Positions 18,091 to 28,336 of a DNA stretch of 64,000 nt are shown piece by piece. Numbering within the stretch: the stretch's first letter is position 1; each line of letters starts with the position of its first letter. The DNA comes from Prolixibacteraceae bacterium JC049 (GTDB taxonomy: Bacteria > Bacteroidota > Bacteroidia > Bacteroidales > Prolixibacteraceae). Both the position numbers and the translations under genes were made by a program. The stretch lies in NCBI GenBank assembly GCA_023369685.1, contig SACZ01000001.1:930381-994380 (forward strand), given 5' to 3'. Below the pieces are notes generated by a model. The model saw only the letters and a program-made list of their open reading frames with translations, was not told the origin of the DNA and ran no database searches.

Positions 18091-20055
18091 CTATTTCTCT
18101 CTAAGTTTTTTTACAATTCCATCCATACGTCCGGCGCTTTCACGCAGACCACCAATACGATTGCGTTTTAACCAAAGTGCTTTAAAATCGTATGAGATTT
18201 TTTCCAATTCATCGGCCAGTATTTTGCGTTCTGCCCAAGGAATTTGTTTGTATTCTCTGATGGCAGCTCCATGATTCTTCTGAGCGATACCCAATTGGCA
18301 TCCCAATTTGGCCATGGCGACAGCTGTAGTTAATTCTTGTTTGATTAACTCAGCATCTTCGCATCGTAAGTCAGTGTTGTGAAATAGCTCCATGCTTTTG
18401 TCCAGATGAGCAATGATACCTTCCAGCTCTTCTTTGGTGTATTTTGGATTGAAAGCAAAGCTGGTATTGGGACTCAATGCACGATATACACTGAAGTACC
18501 TGCGTTGCCATCCTTTATAAGCACTGGTCTTTCCCAGTTGTGCCAATAATGCTCCCATGGTATTGGATTTGTCTTTAAAAATGTGGGTGTTCAGAAGGCT
18601 GGGAACATCGCAATTGCGATTGGCTTCTACTGCCCACGAAACAGATGCACCATACAGGTATCCCGGGAAAGAGATCATTGCAGGTTGCCAGTGACCATGA
18701 TCGCCCCAATCGGTAATCAGGTAACCTTTGGCTCCGTATTTTTTGCCATCCTCTGCTGCATTAATCAAGTTAGCCAATGCATTGTCGTACGAACCGATTA
18801 TGGTTTGCCAGGTAGAGGTGCCCGGACATACATAGAATGGAATTTGCTCTTTCTGAAATAACGGACATTGTTTATTGAATGGATGATTGGCACCGTAGCC
18901 CCAGATCATTGTAACCATATTTTCAGGCAAGTCGGCAATTAATTCAGGCTCGTGTAAAATCATGTCGCTCCAGAACATGGCTTTCTTGTTATTCTTATTT
19001 ACCAGTTCATTTAATAGGGTAATGTATTCCAGGTAAACTTTGCCTTTCCCTTTTTTATCTACGATCTCTTTGGAGCTGCCTTGTCCTAGTGTAAATACTT
19101 CGTCGCAACCAATATTTACATATTCACTGGAGAAGTTGGGAAGTAATTCGTTGTACAACTCTTCCATCAGGTCAAGCGATCCTTTTTCAGAAGGATTCAG
19201 ACTTTCTCTGGATCTTCTTTTTGATTTTGAATCGGATGGATTTTCGCAGATAGCCAGGTGTTTATACTCATCGTTCTTTAACCAGCGCTTCATATGCCCA
19301 AATGAGTTCTGGTTGGGCACCAAATCGATGAAGTGATCTAGGCAATATTGATCGAGTTCCAAAATTTCTTCGGCTGTCATAGGACTGGAATGTTGCCAAA
19401 CTTTTTGGTGATTCTGATAGGCGTATGTGTGTTCGGTATAAAGTTGTAACTCATTCATTTTCCAGGCAGCCATACGGTCGATTAATTCGAAAAGGCTAGT
19501 CATGGTTGGTACTTTATCTCGACTGATATCCAACATGATTCCTCGCTTCTGGAAATCAGGAAAATCGGTGATGGTCAGTTGAGGTAAATACCCAGCCTCA
19601 TTGGCAAATGCAGCCAATTGTTTCAAGGAAGCAATGGCATAGTAAATTCCTGCTTCGTCGTTGGCTTTTACATCGATAATACCATCTTTAATTGTTAGCT
19701 CATATCCTTGTGCTTTTTCAATGGAGTTGTCCTGTTTTAAGCATATTGCAGGCTGCTCTTGCTTTGCCAATGAACGAGTAATTTCTCTTTTGCCTGCCCA
19801 TGGAGTAAAAGCAATCTGTAATTCTTTTACTGCTTTAAGCAGATGGGGAGAGTGGTTGTTCTTAAGCTGAATAAGAATGCGTCCTTCTTTTAGCGAGCTC
19901 TTCTGAGTGGATACATCGATCTGTTGTGGTTGAGGTAGAAGCCACTGCGATGGTTGAAATGCGATGTCTTGAGCATATGTTGAAATGGATGAGAGGATGC
20001 ATACGACAATAATCATCATCTTAAATAAAGTCGGTACTTTATTGAATTTTCTCAT
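18091..20055 (-). CDS. divergent GH20-type hexosaminidase
   Basis: A 654-residue secreted protein; a start at the in-frame Met 13 or 14 would give a tighter signal peptide (MMIIVVCILSSISTYAQ). It has the GH20b-like domain (about 30-160), then a barrel beginning FQKRGIMLDISRDKVPT and containing YVNIGCDEVFTLGQG, where D318-E319 match the GH20 catalytic pair. The usual HLTDDQ loop is replaced by MNELQLYTEHTYAY, and a helical C-terminal extension of about 150 residues follows the barrel. These changes place it in an outlying branch of GH20-like enzymes, so its specificity may not be simple terminal HexNAc. Confidence 0.75.
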   Translation of the reverse strand: MRKFNKVPTLFKMMIIVVCILSSISTYAQDIAFQPSQWLLPQPQQIDVSTQKSSLKEGRILIQLKNNHSPHLLKAVKELQIAFTPWAGKREITRSLAKQEQPAICLKQDNSIEKAQGYELTIKDGIIDVKANDEAGIYYAIASLKQLAAFANEAGYLPQLTITDFPDFQKRGIMLDISRDKVPTMTSLFELIDRMAAWKMNELQLYTEHTYAYQNHQKVWQHSSPMTAEEILELDQYCLDHFIDLVPNQNSFGHMKRWLKNDEYKHLAICENPSDSKSKRRSRESLNPSEKGSLDLMEELYNELLPNFSSEYVNIGCDEVFTLGQGSSKEIVDKKGKGKVYLEYITLLNELVNKNNKKAMFWSDMILHEPELIADLPENMVTMIWGYGANHPFNKQCPLFQKEQIPFYVCPGTSTWQTIIGSYDNALANLINAAEDGKKYGAKGYLITDWGDHGHWQPAMISFPGYLYGASVSWAVEANRNCDVPSLLNTHIFKDKSNTMGALLAQLGKTSAYKGWQRRYFSVYRALSPNTSFAFNPKYTKEELEGIIAHLDKSMELFHNTDLRCEDAELIKQELTTAVAMAKLGCQLGIAQKNHGAAIREYKQIPWAERKILADELEKISYDFKALWLKRNRIGGLRESAGRMDGIVKKLREK

Positions 20056-20163
20056 TTGTTTTTTAGTCTATTGGTTTTCAAATTTGGGTTTAGTGTTAAC
20101 CTGAATCCGACATGTAATGCCGAACTCAGGTTTTGTGGGGAATTGGGAATGTTTGAGAAGTGA

Positions 20164-22551
20164 TTATTTAATATTTATTCGATCGTCTTTCTTCGGATCA
20201 ACAAGTTGTCCCTTAACTCGGATTGGAGGTAATTTCTCACTTTTTTCCGATTTAATGTTACAGGAAACCAATTGTCCATAACGCCATTCGATGTCTACTT
20301 TAAAACCGCCACGAGCAATTAACCCAGTAACTTTTCCAGCAGGCCATTCAACAGGAACGGCTGGTAAAATATGAATTTCGCCCTGGTGCGATTGCAACAT
20401 CATTTCGGCCATAAAACCAGGGGTAGACATTGATCCATCTACCTGCATATTGTTGCTCTCATGTGCCATTAGGTTTTCAAAGCCTACATCAGTCACCATA
20501 TCGTTGAATATGCGAGCTGCTTTTTCACCATCCAATAGGCGGGTGAAGCACCAAATGCGCCAGGTCTTATTCCAGTTTCCTCCCATGTTAGGCCACTTGG
20601 GGCCGTAAAGAGTATGACCTCGCATGTTTAATGAGATAGTGGCAGCTTTAGCCAACTCAGGTGTTTTGTATGGATCGATCTGACGTCCTGGCATCAATGC
20701 ATACATGTGAGAAATATGGCGGTGGTGATCTCTTGGGTTATCCATGTCCCACGCCCACTCTTGAATTTGACCATATTTACCAATGCGCATTGGTAATAGG
20801 TTACTAATGGCTTTTTTCAGTTGCTTTCTGAATTTAGCATCTTTCCCAAGTACTTCCGATGCCAATATTACATTTGAAAATAAGTCGTGAACCATTTGAA
20901 TGTCCTGATAAGCACCAGGAAGGTTCAACCATTTGTCTTTGGTGTTCTCTCCATTGGTAATGGCATACTCCACTGGCTTGCCATTGCGAATATCCACTCC
21001 ATGTTCCGATGAAACGGTAGGAGCAATGATTAGCTTTCCTTCGTATGGCACTAAGTTTTGGACATAAAACTCGGCTGCTTCTTTCATTACCGGATAAGCT
21101 TCCTTTTTCAGGTACTCTGTGTCCATTGTGTATTCGTACTGGCTCCACATGTGCTGGCAGTGCCATGCAGCTCCCGAAGGATACATTCCCCATAGCAGGT
21201 GAGCTCCCGGTGCAGTATATCCCCATACGTTACCAGTAGTGTGACTTACCCATCCGCTTGTTCCATAATAAGCTTTAGCCACTTTCCTCCCTGGCTCTAC
21301 CAAGCCTTTGATCCAATTCAGATATGCTTCGTGTATCTCAGGCATATTTAATGGTCCAGCAGTCCAGTACATCTCCTGAATATTGATATTACTTTGGAAA
21401 TTTCCTGCCCATGCTGGAGGACCATCTGGTACCCATACCCCTTGAAGTCCAGAAGGCAATGTGCCTGGACGAGATGCACTAATAAGCAGGTAGCGACCAA
21501 GGTTGAATAATAATACTTTCAATCCTGCATCATCTGTCATTCCTGTTTTTAGCATCTCATATCGCTTGTTGGTTGGTAGTTTTTCAAGGTTGAAATCACC
21601 ATCCATTGTCAATGAAACACGGTCGTAGATATTTTTGTAGTCCGCAACATGATCTGCTTTCAACTGGTTGTATCCCTTAGCAAAGGCTTTGTCCATTGCT
21701 TTGCGGGTAATTCCGTCAGAGTCGGCTCCATTGTATAGAGGAGGAGTTGGGCGGTATTCTGTTGCAACAGTATATAGTAGTGTTGCGTTGTCGGCACCGC
21801 TTACAGTAATTTGTCCATTGCTGCTGGTAAGTGTTCCCCCTTCGTGTAACACTTTAATTTTAATGTGGTATTGTCGATTGTTGCCATTGATCTTTCCACT
21901 TAGAAGAATTTCATTGCCATTAACAGTTACTTCGTTTTGTTTCTGCATGAAATTGCGTCTGGTGGTAAAACCAACTTTCCCCGGTACGTTACTTTTTACA
22001 TGAACAGCCATCACACGGTCGGGGTAGCTGCAGAAATATTCTCTGGAATAGCTTACTTCGTTGATACTATAGTTAACTGTAGCCAATGAACGACCAACAT
22101 CCAATGAACGTTTGTAGTTACTTACTTTACCGTCGTGATTTTCAAAATCGAGGTATAGCTGCTCGGTAGAGCTTAATCGGCCAAAGTTGGAATAGTCGCC
22201 AGTAAAGTGCTTTTGCACCAATTTATCGGCTTTACCAATATCGCCTTTTACAATAAGATCTCTGATTTCCTGCAAGTACTCATTGGCACCTTTGCGAATT
22301 CCATAATTGTATTTAGGATTTTGACCAGGTCCGCCGTACCACATGGTTTCTTCAGTTATATCGAAACGTTCGGTTTTAACACCACCATAAAACGATGCTC
22401 CCATGTAACCATTTCCCAGGTGCAAAGCCTGTGTTCTCCAGTCGGTAGCTGGATACTTATACCATAGTGTCTCGTTGTAATTCTGTGCCCACAGATTGTT
22501 ACAGAATAAGCCAATTATGGTTGCAATAAGTATTCGAGATTTCAACTTCAT
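20164..22551 (-). CDS. GH95 alpha-L-fucosidase (or alpha-L-galactosidase)
   Basis: A 795-residue inverting enzyme with signal peptide (ATIIGLFCNNLWAQ). The N-terminal beta-sandwich starts with the family hallmark WRTQALHLGNGYMGASFYGG and DITEETMWYGGP. The (alpha/alpha)6 barrel includes NINIQEMYWTAGPLNMPE, VSSEHG, MRGHTLYGPKWPNMGGNWNK, and a C-terminal beta domain. Known GH95 enzymes remove alpha-1,2-fucose or the isosteric alpha-L-galactose; fucose fits the GH29 enzyme in the same cluster. Its ATG lies 7 nt after the stop of the upstream sulfatase, so these two are translated together. Confidence 0.92.
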   Translation of the reverse strand: MKLKSRILIATIIGLFCNNLWAQNYNETLWYKYPATDWRTQALHLGNGYMGASFYGGVKTERFDITEETMWYGGPGQNPKYNYGIRKGANEYLQEIRDLIVKGDIGKADKLVQKHFTGDYSNFGRLSSTEQLYLDFENHDGKVSNYKRSLDVGRSLATVNYSINEVSYSREYFCSYPDRVMAVHVKSNVPGKVGFTTRRNFMQKQNEVTVNGNEILLSGKINGNNRQYHIKIKVLHEGGTLTSSNGQITVSGADNATLLYTVATEYRPTPPLYNGADSDGITRKAMDKAFAKGYNQLKADHVADYKNIYDRVSLTMDGDFNLEKLPTNKRYEMLKTGMTDDAGLKVLLFNLGRYLLISASRPGTLPSGLQGVWVPDGPPAWAGNFQSNINIQEMYWTAGPLNMPEIHEAYLNWIKGLVEPGRKVAKAYYGTSGWVSHTTGNVWGYTAPGAHLLWGMYPSGAAWHCQHMWSQYEYTMDTEYLKKEAYPVMKEAAEFYVQNLVPYEGKLIIAPTVSSEHGVDIRNGKPVEYAITNGENTKDKWLNLPGAYQDIQMVHDLFSNVILASEVLGKDAKFRKQLKKAISNLLPMRIGKYGQIQEWAWDMDNPRDHHRHISHMYALMPGRQIDPYKTPELAKAATISLNMRGHTLYGPKWPNMGGNWNKTWRIWCFTRLLDGEKAARIFNDMVTDVGFENLMAHESNNMQVDGSMSTPGFMAEMMLQSHQGEIHILPAVPVEWPAGKVTGLIARGGFKVDIEWRYGQLVSCNIKSEKSEKLPPIRVKGQLVDPKKDDRINIK

Positions 22552-22558
22552 ATGCTTA

Positions 22559-24040
22559 TTAATTTTGTCGTTTAATCTTTTCCAGTAATGTTCTCATCTC
22601 TTGTCCTACTTGAGGATTTTGTTCCAACACGTTTTTCGACTCCATTACATCGCTCTTAATATTATAGAGTTCTCCCTTTTCAGAGGTGGTTTCGTAATTC
22701 CCTTTTAAATCGATGTATTTCCAGTCGCCTTTGCGTATCGTATAAGTTCCCCAGAACGAGTGGTTGATAAGTGCTTCTCTTTGGGAGGGGCTGGATGCTT
22801 TACCTGTAAGTTGACTTAAGAAACTTTCACTGTCTTCAGCAGTGTTGTTGCCAACAGGAACATTTAGCATTTCGGCTAGTGTTGCATATAAGTCGACAGA
22901 GCAGATGGTTTTATTGGTACTGTTTCCGGGTTGAATAACTCCAGGCCAGCGTACCATAAATGGCACATGAAAGCCTCCATCGTAATATCCCGCTTTGCGT
23001 CCACGGCGTCCATAGTTGGAATCGTGATCGAACTTTTTGATTTCGTGTGGCATTCGATCCGAACCATTATCAGAAGTAACAATTACAATCGTATTTTCTC
23101 GCACCCCGGCATCATCGATGCTTTTAAGCACTTTGTCTACCATGGCATCAACCATTGCAACAAAATCGCCATAGTATCCTGCTTTCGATTTTCCTCTAAA
23201 TTCTTCTGTAGGAACCCATGGAGTATGCGGTGCAGTCATTGGGAAATAGACAAAGAAAGGTTCTTCCTTTTTAGCCAAATCAGCAATGGTTGAAGTTACT
23301 TTTTGAGTGAAATGCCCCAATACATCTTCATGCTCAAAACCTTTGGCTGTATCGCCATCTCTATAGTTCAAACCTCTGTTTTCTTGTTTGGTCATTCCAT
23401 ATTGGCGACGTTCTATATTTCCAAGGATATGTCCATTTTCAATATAGCAGTATGGAAACATGTCGAGCGATCCGGGAATGATATAGCCGTAGTCGAATCC
23501 ATGATAAGTAGGGCTGCCTGTCACATCTTTGTCATAATCGATATTGGCCGACGATTTTATATTCCAGCGCTTGCCTTCTACCAGCGGTTTTGTGCTGTCA
23601 ATTTTGGAAAAATTTACACCTAGGTGCCATTTCCCGATACAAGCAGTGTTGTAGCCTTGCTTCTTTAACATGGATGCCACTGTTGCGCGCCCTCGTTCAA
23701 GTACTTCTGGCTCGTGAGCTTCAATAACCTGCGTTTTCAGGCTTCCACGCCACGAATAGCGTCCGGTAAGAATAGTATAGCGAGTAGGTGTACATACCGA
23801 AGAGGCAGTCAATGCATTGGTAAAAGTAATTCCTTGCTTGGCAAAATTATCGATGGCAGGAGTTTGCACCTTGCTATGGGGATTTAAACAAGAAACATCG
23901 CCAAAACCCAGGTCGTCGGCCAAAATGTAGACGATGTTCGGTTTCGATGGTTCTGTTTTTTGTGCATTACCACAGCCAACAAGACTGAATAGTGCTAATG
24001 CACCAGCACACCAACTGATGTTTTTGATTTGCGGTTTCAT
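22559..24040 (-). CDS. family S1 formylglycine sulfatase, lipoprotein
   Basis: A 493-residue sulfatase with lipoprotein signal FSLVGC. Metal-binding YILADDLGFGD, formylglycine motif SVCTPTRYT with C83, and VTSDNGSD are present. It resembles the 11940-13493 sulfatase closely (same CTPTR motif, same DDLGxGDVSCLNP block), suggesting the same or a sister S1 subfamily. It is paired with GH95 downstream, which implies desulfation and defucosylation of the same glycan. A 155-nt gap separates it from the GHL6-like gene upstream and could hold a separate promoter. Confidence 0.9.
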   Translation of the reverse strand: MKPQIKNISWCAGALALFSLVGCGNAQKTEPSKPNIVYILADDLGFGDVSCLNPHSKVQTPAIDNFAKQGITFTNALTASSVCTPTRYTILTGRYSWRGSLKTQVIEAHEPEVLERGRATVASMLKKQGYNTACIGKWHLGVNFSKIDSTKPLVEGKRWNIKSSANIDYDKDVTGSPTYHGFDYGYIIPGSLDMFPYCYIENGHILGNIERRQYGMTKQENRGLNYRDGDTAKGFEHEDVLGHFTQKVTSTIADLAKKEEPFFVYFPMTAPHTPWVPTEEFRGKSKAGYYGDFVAMVDAMVDKVLKSIDDAGVRENTIVIVTSDNGSDRMPHEIKKFDHDSNYGRRGRKAGYYDGGFHVPFMVRWPGVIQPGNSTNKTICSVDLYATLAEMLNVPVGNNTAEDSESFLSQLTGKASSPSQREALINHSFWGTYTIRKGDWKYIDLKGNYETTSEKGELYNIKSDVMESKNVLEQNPQVGQEMRTLLEKIKRQN

Positions 24041-24195
24041 TGTGTTTAGTTCTTTAATGTGATTTCGAATGTGTAGATTGGACGTTTCACTTCTTTTCGA
24101 AGCATCTTATTTTATATTTTAAGATTGATCTTATATTGAATTGACTATCTCTAATTAACTTATTGGTTCGAAGAGACAGTCAATTCGTTTATTTA

Positions 24196-26517
24196 CTACT
24201 CTAGGATCAATGTCATGTTAATTTCGAAATCGGGTAAATGGTAAACTACTTGTTCTCCTTTGATTGCAATAGGAGTTAGTTGTTTGCCATCCTGTGTGAG
24301 AATGGTTAGTTTACGATTGTTTACCAGTGTCTTATTTAGTTTTAAAGTGTGATTCTTAACTGTTGGGAACTCTTCAATTACAGGCTGTTTGTCTAATGAC
24401 GCACGGCGTGCCTGGGGACAATGGATTAGGTGAATAACATGTTTTTTCTCTAGCTTCATTAACGAAACTTCAAGATTAACTTTTCCTTCTACTTCAATAA
24501 GTCTGTCCGCTTTAGGAACGGCTACCTCAAACATATCTTTAATGATTTTGGCCATTTCTATGTTAGCATCCTTGGCATACTGAATGAATAAAGGAGCAGG
24601 AGAGAATACCACTTTCCCTTTTCCCAATTCTCGCACAGTAACTCCGGCAAACTCACTTCTTTCATCCATCGATGGACTCTGCTTGTGAGACATCAGGTGG
24701 TTGGTGCCATGGTTCATTTGCCAAACCATTGGAGTAATTGTTTTAGTCCCTTCTAGTGCTTTGCAGGCCACAAATGGTTCACGCACGAAAAGATCCATTT
24801 GAATGGTGTTTTTCAGTGCACCAGAACGGTTGCCAATATAGGCTGCTTCCGCTTTTAAGTCGCTTAATTCAATTCCGGCTAAAGCTGCTAACTTTGCTTT
24901 TGGTGTTCCACAAAGAATTACTTTTCCTCCTTGCTTTACATACTCTTCCAGTTTGGGAACATAAGTTTCGTTCACTTTCGAAGGATCCATAATGAAAAGT
25001 GCTTTATATGGCGATAAATCTTGTGTTTCATCTACCACATTGTAGTGCCATCCATTATCGGTAATACCAGGAATCCATTGTGTTTTTCTTCGTAATACAG
25101 CAATGTAAGGTTCAAATTCAGCACCTTGTACATAAGGTTCCAGAATTTTCCCCATTTCCATGGCATTTTTCATACGCGCATAAACTGCTGGTTCTAGTCG
25201 ACCGTTAGGGTGAAGCTGATCGCCAATGGTGATTCCACATCCGTTGGCATAAGCCAAAGCAGTTTCGTATTGGAACATGGCTTCGGTATTTACAGTTCCA
25301 AAGTCGCCCCAGTTTTTCCAGAAGCGAGTGGTCATCCCTACCAATGGAGTCGATCCATAGGCATAGCGGGCCAGGTACGACCAGCGATATAGCGATTGAC
25401 TGTGCTCCCAGGCTTCGATTTCCATGATATCTTGCTTGGCTAACTCTTCACGATTTTTATCAAATTGGTGATTGTAGGCAGATGGTAAGTCAGGATTAAT
25501 ACTTTTAATTAGCTTTATCGTTTTAGCGACAAAAGAGTCGTAACCGGGAAAATCGAACCAAAATCCATCGATATCATAGTTCTCGATAACCTCACGAATC
25601 ATAGGCCATGTGTAGTCTTTCACGTACGATTTATCTGGATTGGCATCCACGTCCATAAACTTAACCCAGTTGCGATTGTCTCCCTCTTCGGTACTTCCCC
25701 ATAGTTCATCCACCTGAATAGAGAAATAGATTAAAACTTTTAATCCATACTTATGGCAAGCATCAATCTGTGCTTTCATCAGATCAAAATCCAATCCGGG
25801 GTGACGTGTTCCAATTTTAGTATCGTAGTAGGCGTACCCATGGTGTCCTTTAGCAAAAATGGTTACAGAGTTTAGACCGTTATCGGCAAGTGTTTTGGCG
25901 AATTCGTCTGGGTTCCATTTACTACCAATGTTTTCAACAAAACCACCGGTATGGAAGTCAAGGTGTATTTTTCGACTTAGATTATAATCCCATCCTGGTT
26001 CAATTATTTTCCTTGGTTTTACCTTGGCTACTTTAGGTTGAGAGATTTTCTTGGCTTTCTTAAGCTGAAGGTTAACCAATTCTATTTTAGGAACTACAGA
26101 ATGTACTTTAGGAGATGTAAAACGTAAGTAGTGAAGTCCTTTAGTTAGTTTTATTGTATTAAATTGATTGTTGGCTTGGGTGATTTTACCAATTGAGATA
26201 CCATCGATGGTAACTTCCATTGGATGGGTCGATTGAGTGTCCGCTTTTAAGTTTAAGGAGTAAATACCTGATTGAGATGTGTTGAATCGGTATTCAATTA
26301 AACCAGGCACATGTTCTGCCTTACTCTTTTTATTCCCAGTGAATTTTCCTGCATCGAAAAGCATATTGCTTCGCCAGTATTCACTTAAATCGAATTGCAT
26401 GCTTTTGCCCTGCATGAATTGCGTTCTTCCCTTAATGTCGGGGTAATTTTTTTCTTTTGCTTGAGAAAACGATGTGATGCTAAGTGCAATCAGTACTATT
26501 ATTAGAAATCGATTCAT
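24196..26517 (-). CDS. GHL6/GH151-like glycoside hydrolase, putative fucosidase
   Basis: A secreted 773-residue protein (signal ALSITSFSQA). Residues about 20-150 form a beta-sandwich like a carbohydrate-binding or gluco-configured N-terminal module. Residues about 175-500 form a TIM barrel with LDFHTGGFVENIGS, NSVTIFAKGHHGYAYYDT, KVLIYFSIQVDELWG, IDGFWFDFPGYDS (candidate catalytic Asp) and IEAWEHSQS (candidate acid). This pattern resembles the hypothetical glycosyl hydrolase 6 family and the GH151 fucosidases, which also carry the following beta-galactosidase trimerisation-type domain (here about 500-680). The family name is from memory of the architecture and is tentative. Context with GH29 and GH95 makes a fucosidase plausible. 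Confidence 0.6.
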   Translation of the reverse strand: MNRFLIIVLIALSITSFSQAKEKNYPDIKGRTQFMQGKSMQFDLSEYWRSNMLFDAGKFTGNKKSKAEHVPGLIEYRFNTSQSGIYSLNLKADTQSTHPMEVTIDGISIGKITQANNQFNTIKLTKGLHYLRFTSPKVHSVVPKIELVNLQLKKAKKISQPKVAKVKPRKIIEPGWDYNLSRKIHLDFHTGGFVENIGSKWNPDEFAKTLADNGLNSVTIFAKGHHGYAYYDTKIGTRHPGLDFDLMKAQIDACHKYGLKVLIYFSIQVDELWGSTEEGDNRNWVKFMDVDANPDKSYVKDYTWPMIREVIENYDIDGFWFDFPGYDSFVAKTIKLIKSINPDLPSAYNHQFDKNREELAKQDIMEIEAWEHSQSLYRWSYLARYAYGSTPLVGMTTRFWKNWGDFGTVNTEAMFQYETALAYANGCGITIGDQLHPNGRLEPAVYARMKNAMEMGKILEPYVQGAEFEPYIAVLRRKTQWIPGITDNGWHYNVVDETQDLSPYKALFIMDPSKVNETYVPKLEEYVKQGGKVILCGTPKAKLAALAGIELSDLKAEAAYIGNRSGALKNTIQMDLFVREPFVACKALEGTKTITPMVWQMNHGTNHLMSHKQSPSMDERSEFAGVTVRELGKGKVVFSPAPLFIQYAKDANIEMAKIIKDMFEVAVPKADRLIEVEGKVNLEVSLMKLEKKHVIHLIHCPQARRASLDKQPVIEEFPTVKNHTLKLNKTLVNNRKLTILTQDGKQLTPIAIKGEQVVYHLPDFEINMTLILE

Positions 26518-26545
26518 ATTGATTAATTAGTTAGATTGTAACGAT

Positions 26546-28336
26546 TTAATTTTCTTTTTTTACGTATACATAGTAAGCTCCCAATGTATCTCCATCGGAG
26601 GTGTAGAACCAACTTTTGACATTGGCAGTTCCCTGAGGCAACTTCAATTTTATTTCTGCAAAATTCTTAGAAGGATTAACCTCTATCTCTTTTTCAACAT
26701 TGTTGACTTTTATTTTGGCTTTAGTAATATTGAGAACTTTACCAATGGGCTTTGTGCCCCATTCTTTTAATGCTATGTCATTGTTATTAGAGGATACTTC
26801 AGGAGTAGAGGCATTTAGTGCTAAACCACTTTCTTTTGGCCATCTGTACAACTGAAATACGTAGTTGCCATCATGAGCAAATTCAACTGGCCATGTTCCA
26901 TTGCCTTTTTTTCCATTCCGCACAGCTTCGTGTTCAACAATTAGATTTTGCTTGTCATTATTGTTGTTCCAATACCAGTCTATAGCACAAAGTAAAGTTT
27001 CTTCAGATTGTTTGTGACCTATAATCAATGGTTGGTATTCATTGTCATTGGTACTGATGTCATTCCAAATTTGCTCATATTGCTTTCTCATCTGCTTTAC
27101 CAAATCGGGATATTGCTTAGCAATATTTTTCTGTTGGGCAAAGTCAGTATCCATATTATAAAGCTCTTTGCCATTCACCAATCTCCAGTTTTTATGCATT
27201 ACTACATGCTTCCTCCATTTTACCGGATGAGGGACTCTTTGGTTTTCGACAATTAAGTAGCGCTTGTTTAGCTCATGAGGCTGGTTAAAAAGTAAAGGCT
27301 TTAGCGATTCTCCATCGAAATCAATTGGTTTATCGATTTTTAGGTTACAAATATCTTTAAGCGTTGGGAATAGATCCATTGCCGAAGTGAGCTCTTTGTA
27401 TATCTTATTGCCGTAAAGGTTTTTAGCTGGCCAATAGACAAAACAAGGAACTCGATGTCCTCCGTCATAAATATCTCCTTTACAACCGCGCATTCCTGCT
27501 CGGTTATGATCGTTGGGCATAGTCGTTCCATTATCAGAAAGAAATAGAAGAATTGTATTCTCACTTAAGCCCGTATCATTTAAGAATTTTTTTAGTTTGC
27601 CGACATTGTGATCTACTCTTTCGATACTTGCGTAAAAATTGGAGATATCTTCATTAAGTCCTTTTTTTAGGTATTTATTGGCCCACTTCTGTACAATGTT
27701 ATTAGGTCCATGAGGAGCACTGGTTGGAAGATAGACAAAGAATGGTTTTTCCTTGTTTTTTTTAATGAACGAGATAGCTTCATTGAAAAACACATCAGTA
27801 CAAAACCCTTGATACTTTTTAGGTTTATTATTGCAATAATAAGTGTCATTCATTCTGTCATTATCCCAGTAATCGGGTGTTTGACATACCGAACCTGCTT
27901 TGTGAACTACCGATTGAGTAAAACCTCTGTCTGAAGGTCGGTGAGGGTAGTCATCTCCAAGGTGCCACTTTCCAAATATCCCCGTTGCATAACCATTTTC
28001 TGAAAAGGCATTGGCCATTGTAAATTCTGTTTTCCGAATTCTTTCTCGTCCTAAAACAGTGTGCCAAACACCAACACGATGATTGTATTTTCCAGTCATT
28101 AATTGTGCTCGTGTGGGAGAACAGGTAGGACATACGTGAAAATTCTCCAATCTTATCGATTGTTCGTGTAGCTTATCCATATTAGGGGTTTGAATGTATG
28201 GATTCCCATGAATGGCAATATCACCATATCCTTGATCGTCGGTCATGATCAGGATGACATTGGGATGATTGGGCTTCTCATTACATGAATACAGAAGAAG
28301 TACTGCAATTAGAATGAAATATATCTTTTTAATCAT
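26546..28336 (-). CDS. family S1 formylglycine sulfatase with C-terminal beta domain, lipoprotein
   Basis: First gene of the minus-strand enzyme run. An upstream in-frame start exists at 28363, but the ATG at 28336 begins a proper lipoprotein signal (MIKKIYFILIAVLLLYSC). The sulfatase core has LIMTDDQGYGD, the nucleophile motif TCSPTRAQ with C72, and LFLSDNGTT. Unlike the other three sulfatases it carries about 150 extra C-terminal residues predicted as a beta domain (WPVEFAHDGNYVFQLYRWP), a layout known in a long S1 subgroup. It is 28 nt upstream of the GHL6-like gene. Sulfate position and sugar cannot be assigned. Confidence 0.88.
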   Translation of the reverse strand: MIKKIYFILIAVLLLYSCNEKPNHPNVILIMTDDQGYGDIAIHGNPYIQTPNMDKLHEQSIRLENFHVCPTCSPTRAQLMTGKYNHRVGVWHTVLGRERIRKTEFTMANAFSENGYATGIFGKWHLGDDYPHRPSDRGFTQSVVHKAGSVCQTPDYWDNDRMNDTYYCNNKPKKYQGFCTDVFFNEAISFIKKNKEKPFFVYLPTSAPHGPNNIVQKWANKYLKKGLNEDISNFYASIERVDHNVGKLKKFLNDTGLSENTILLFLSDNGTTMPNDHNRAGMRGCKGDIYDGGHRVPCFVYWPAKNLYGNKIYKELTSAMDLFPTLKDICNLKIDKPIDFDGESLKPLLFNQPHELNKRYLIVENQRVPHPVKWRKHVVMHKNWRLVNGKELYNMDTDFAQQKNIAKQYPDLVKQMRKQYEQIWNDISTNDNEYQPLIIGHKQSEETLLCAIDWYWNNNNDKQNLIVEHEAVRNGKKGNGTWPVEFAHDGNYVFQLYRWPKESGLALNASTPEVSSNNNDIALKEWGTKPIGKVLNITKAKIKVNNVEKEIEVNPSKNFAEIKLKLPQGTANVKSWFYTSDGDTLGAYYVYVKKEN

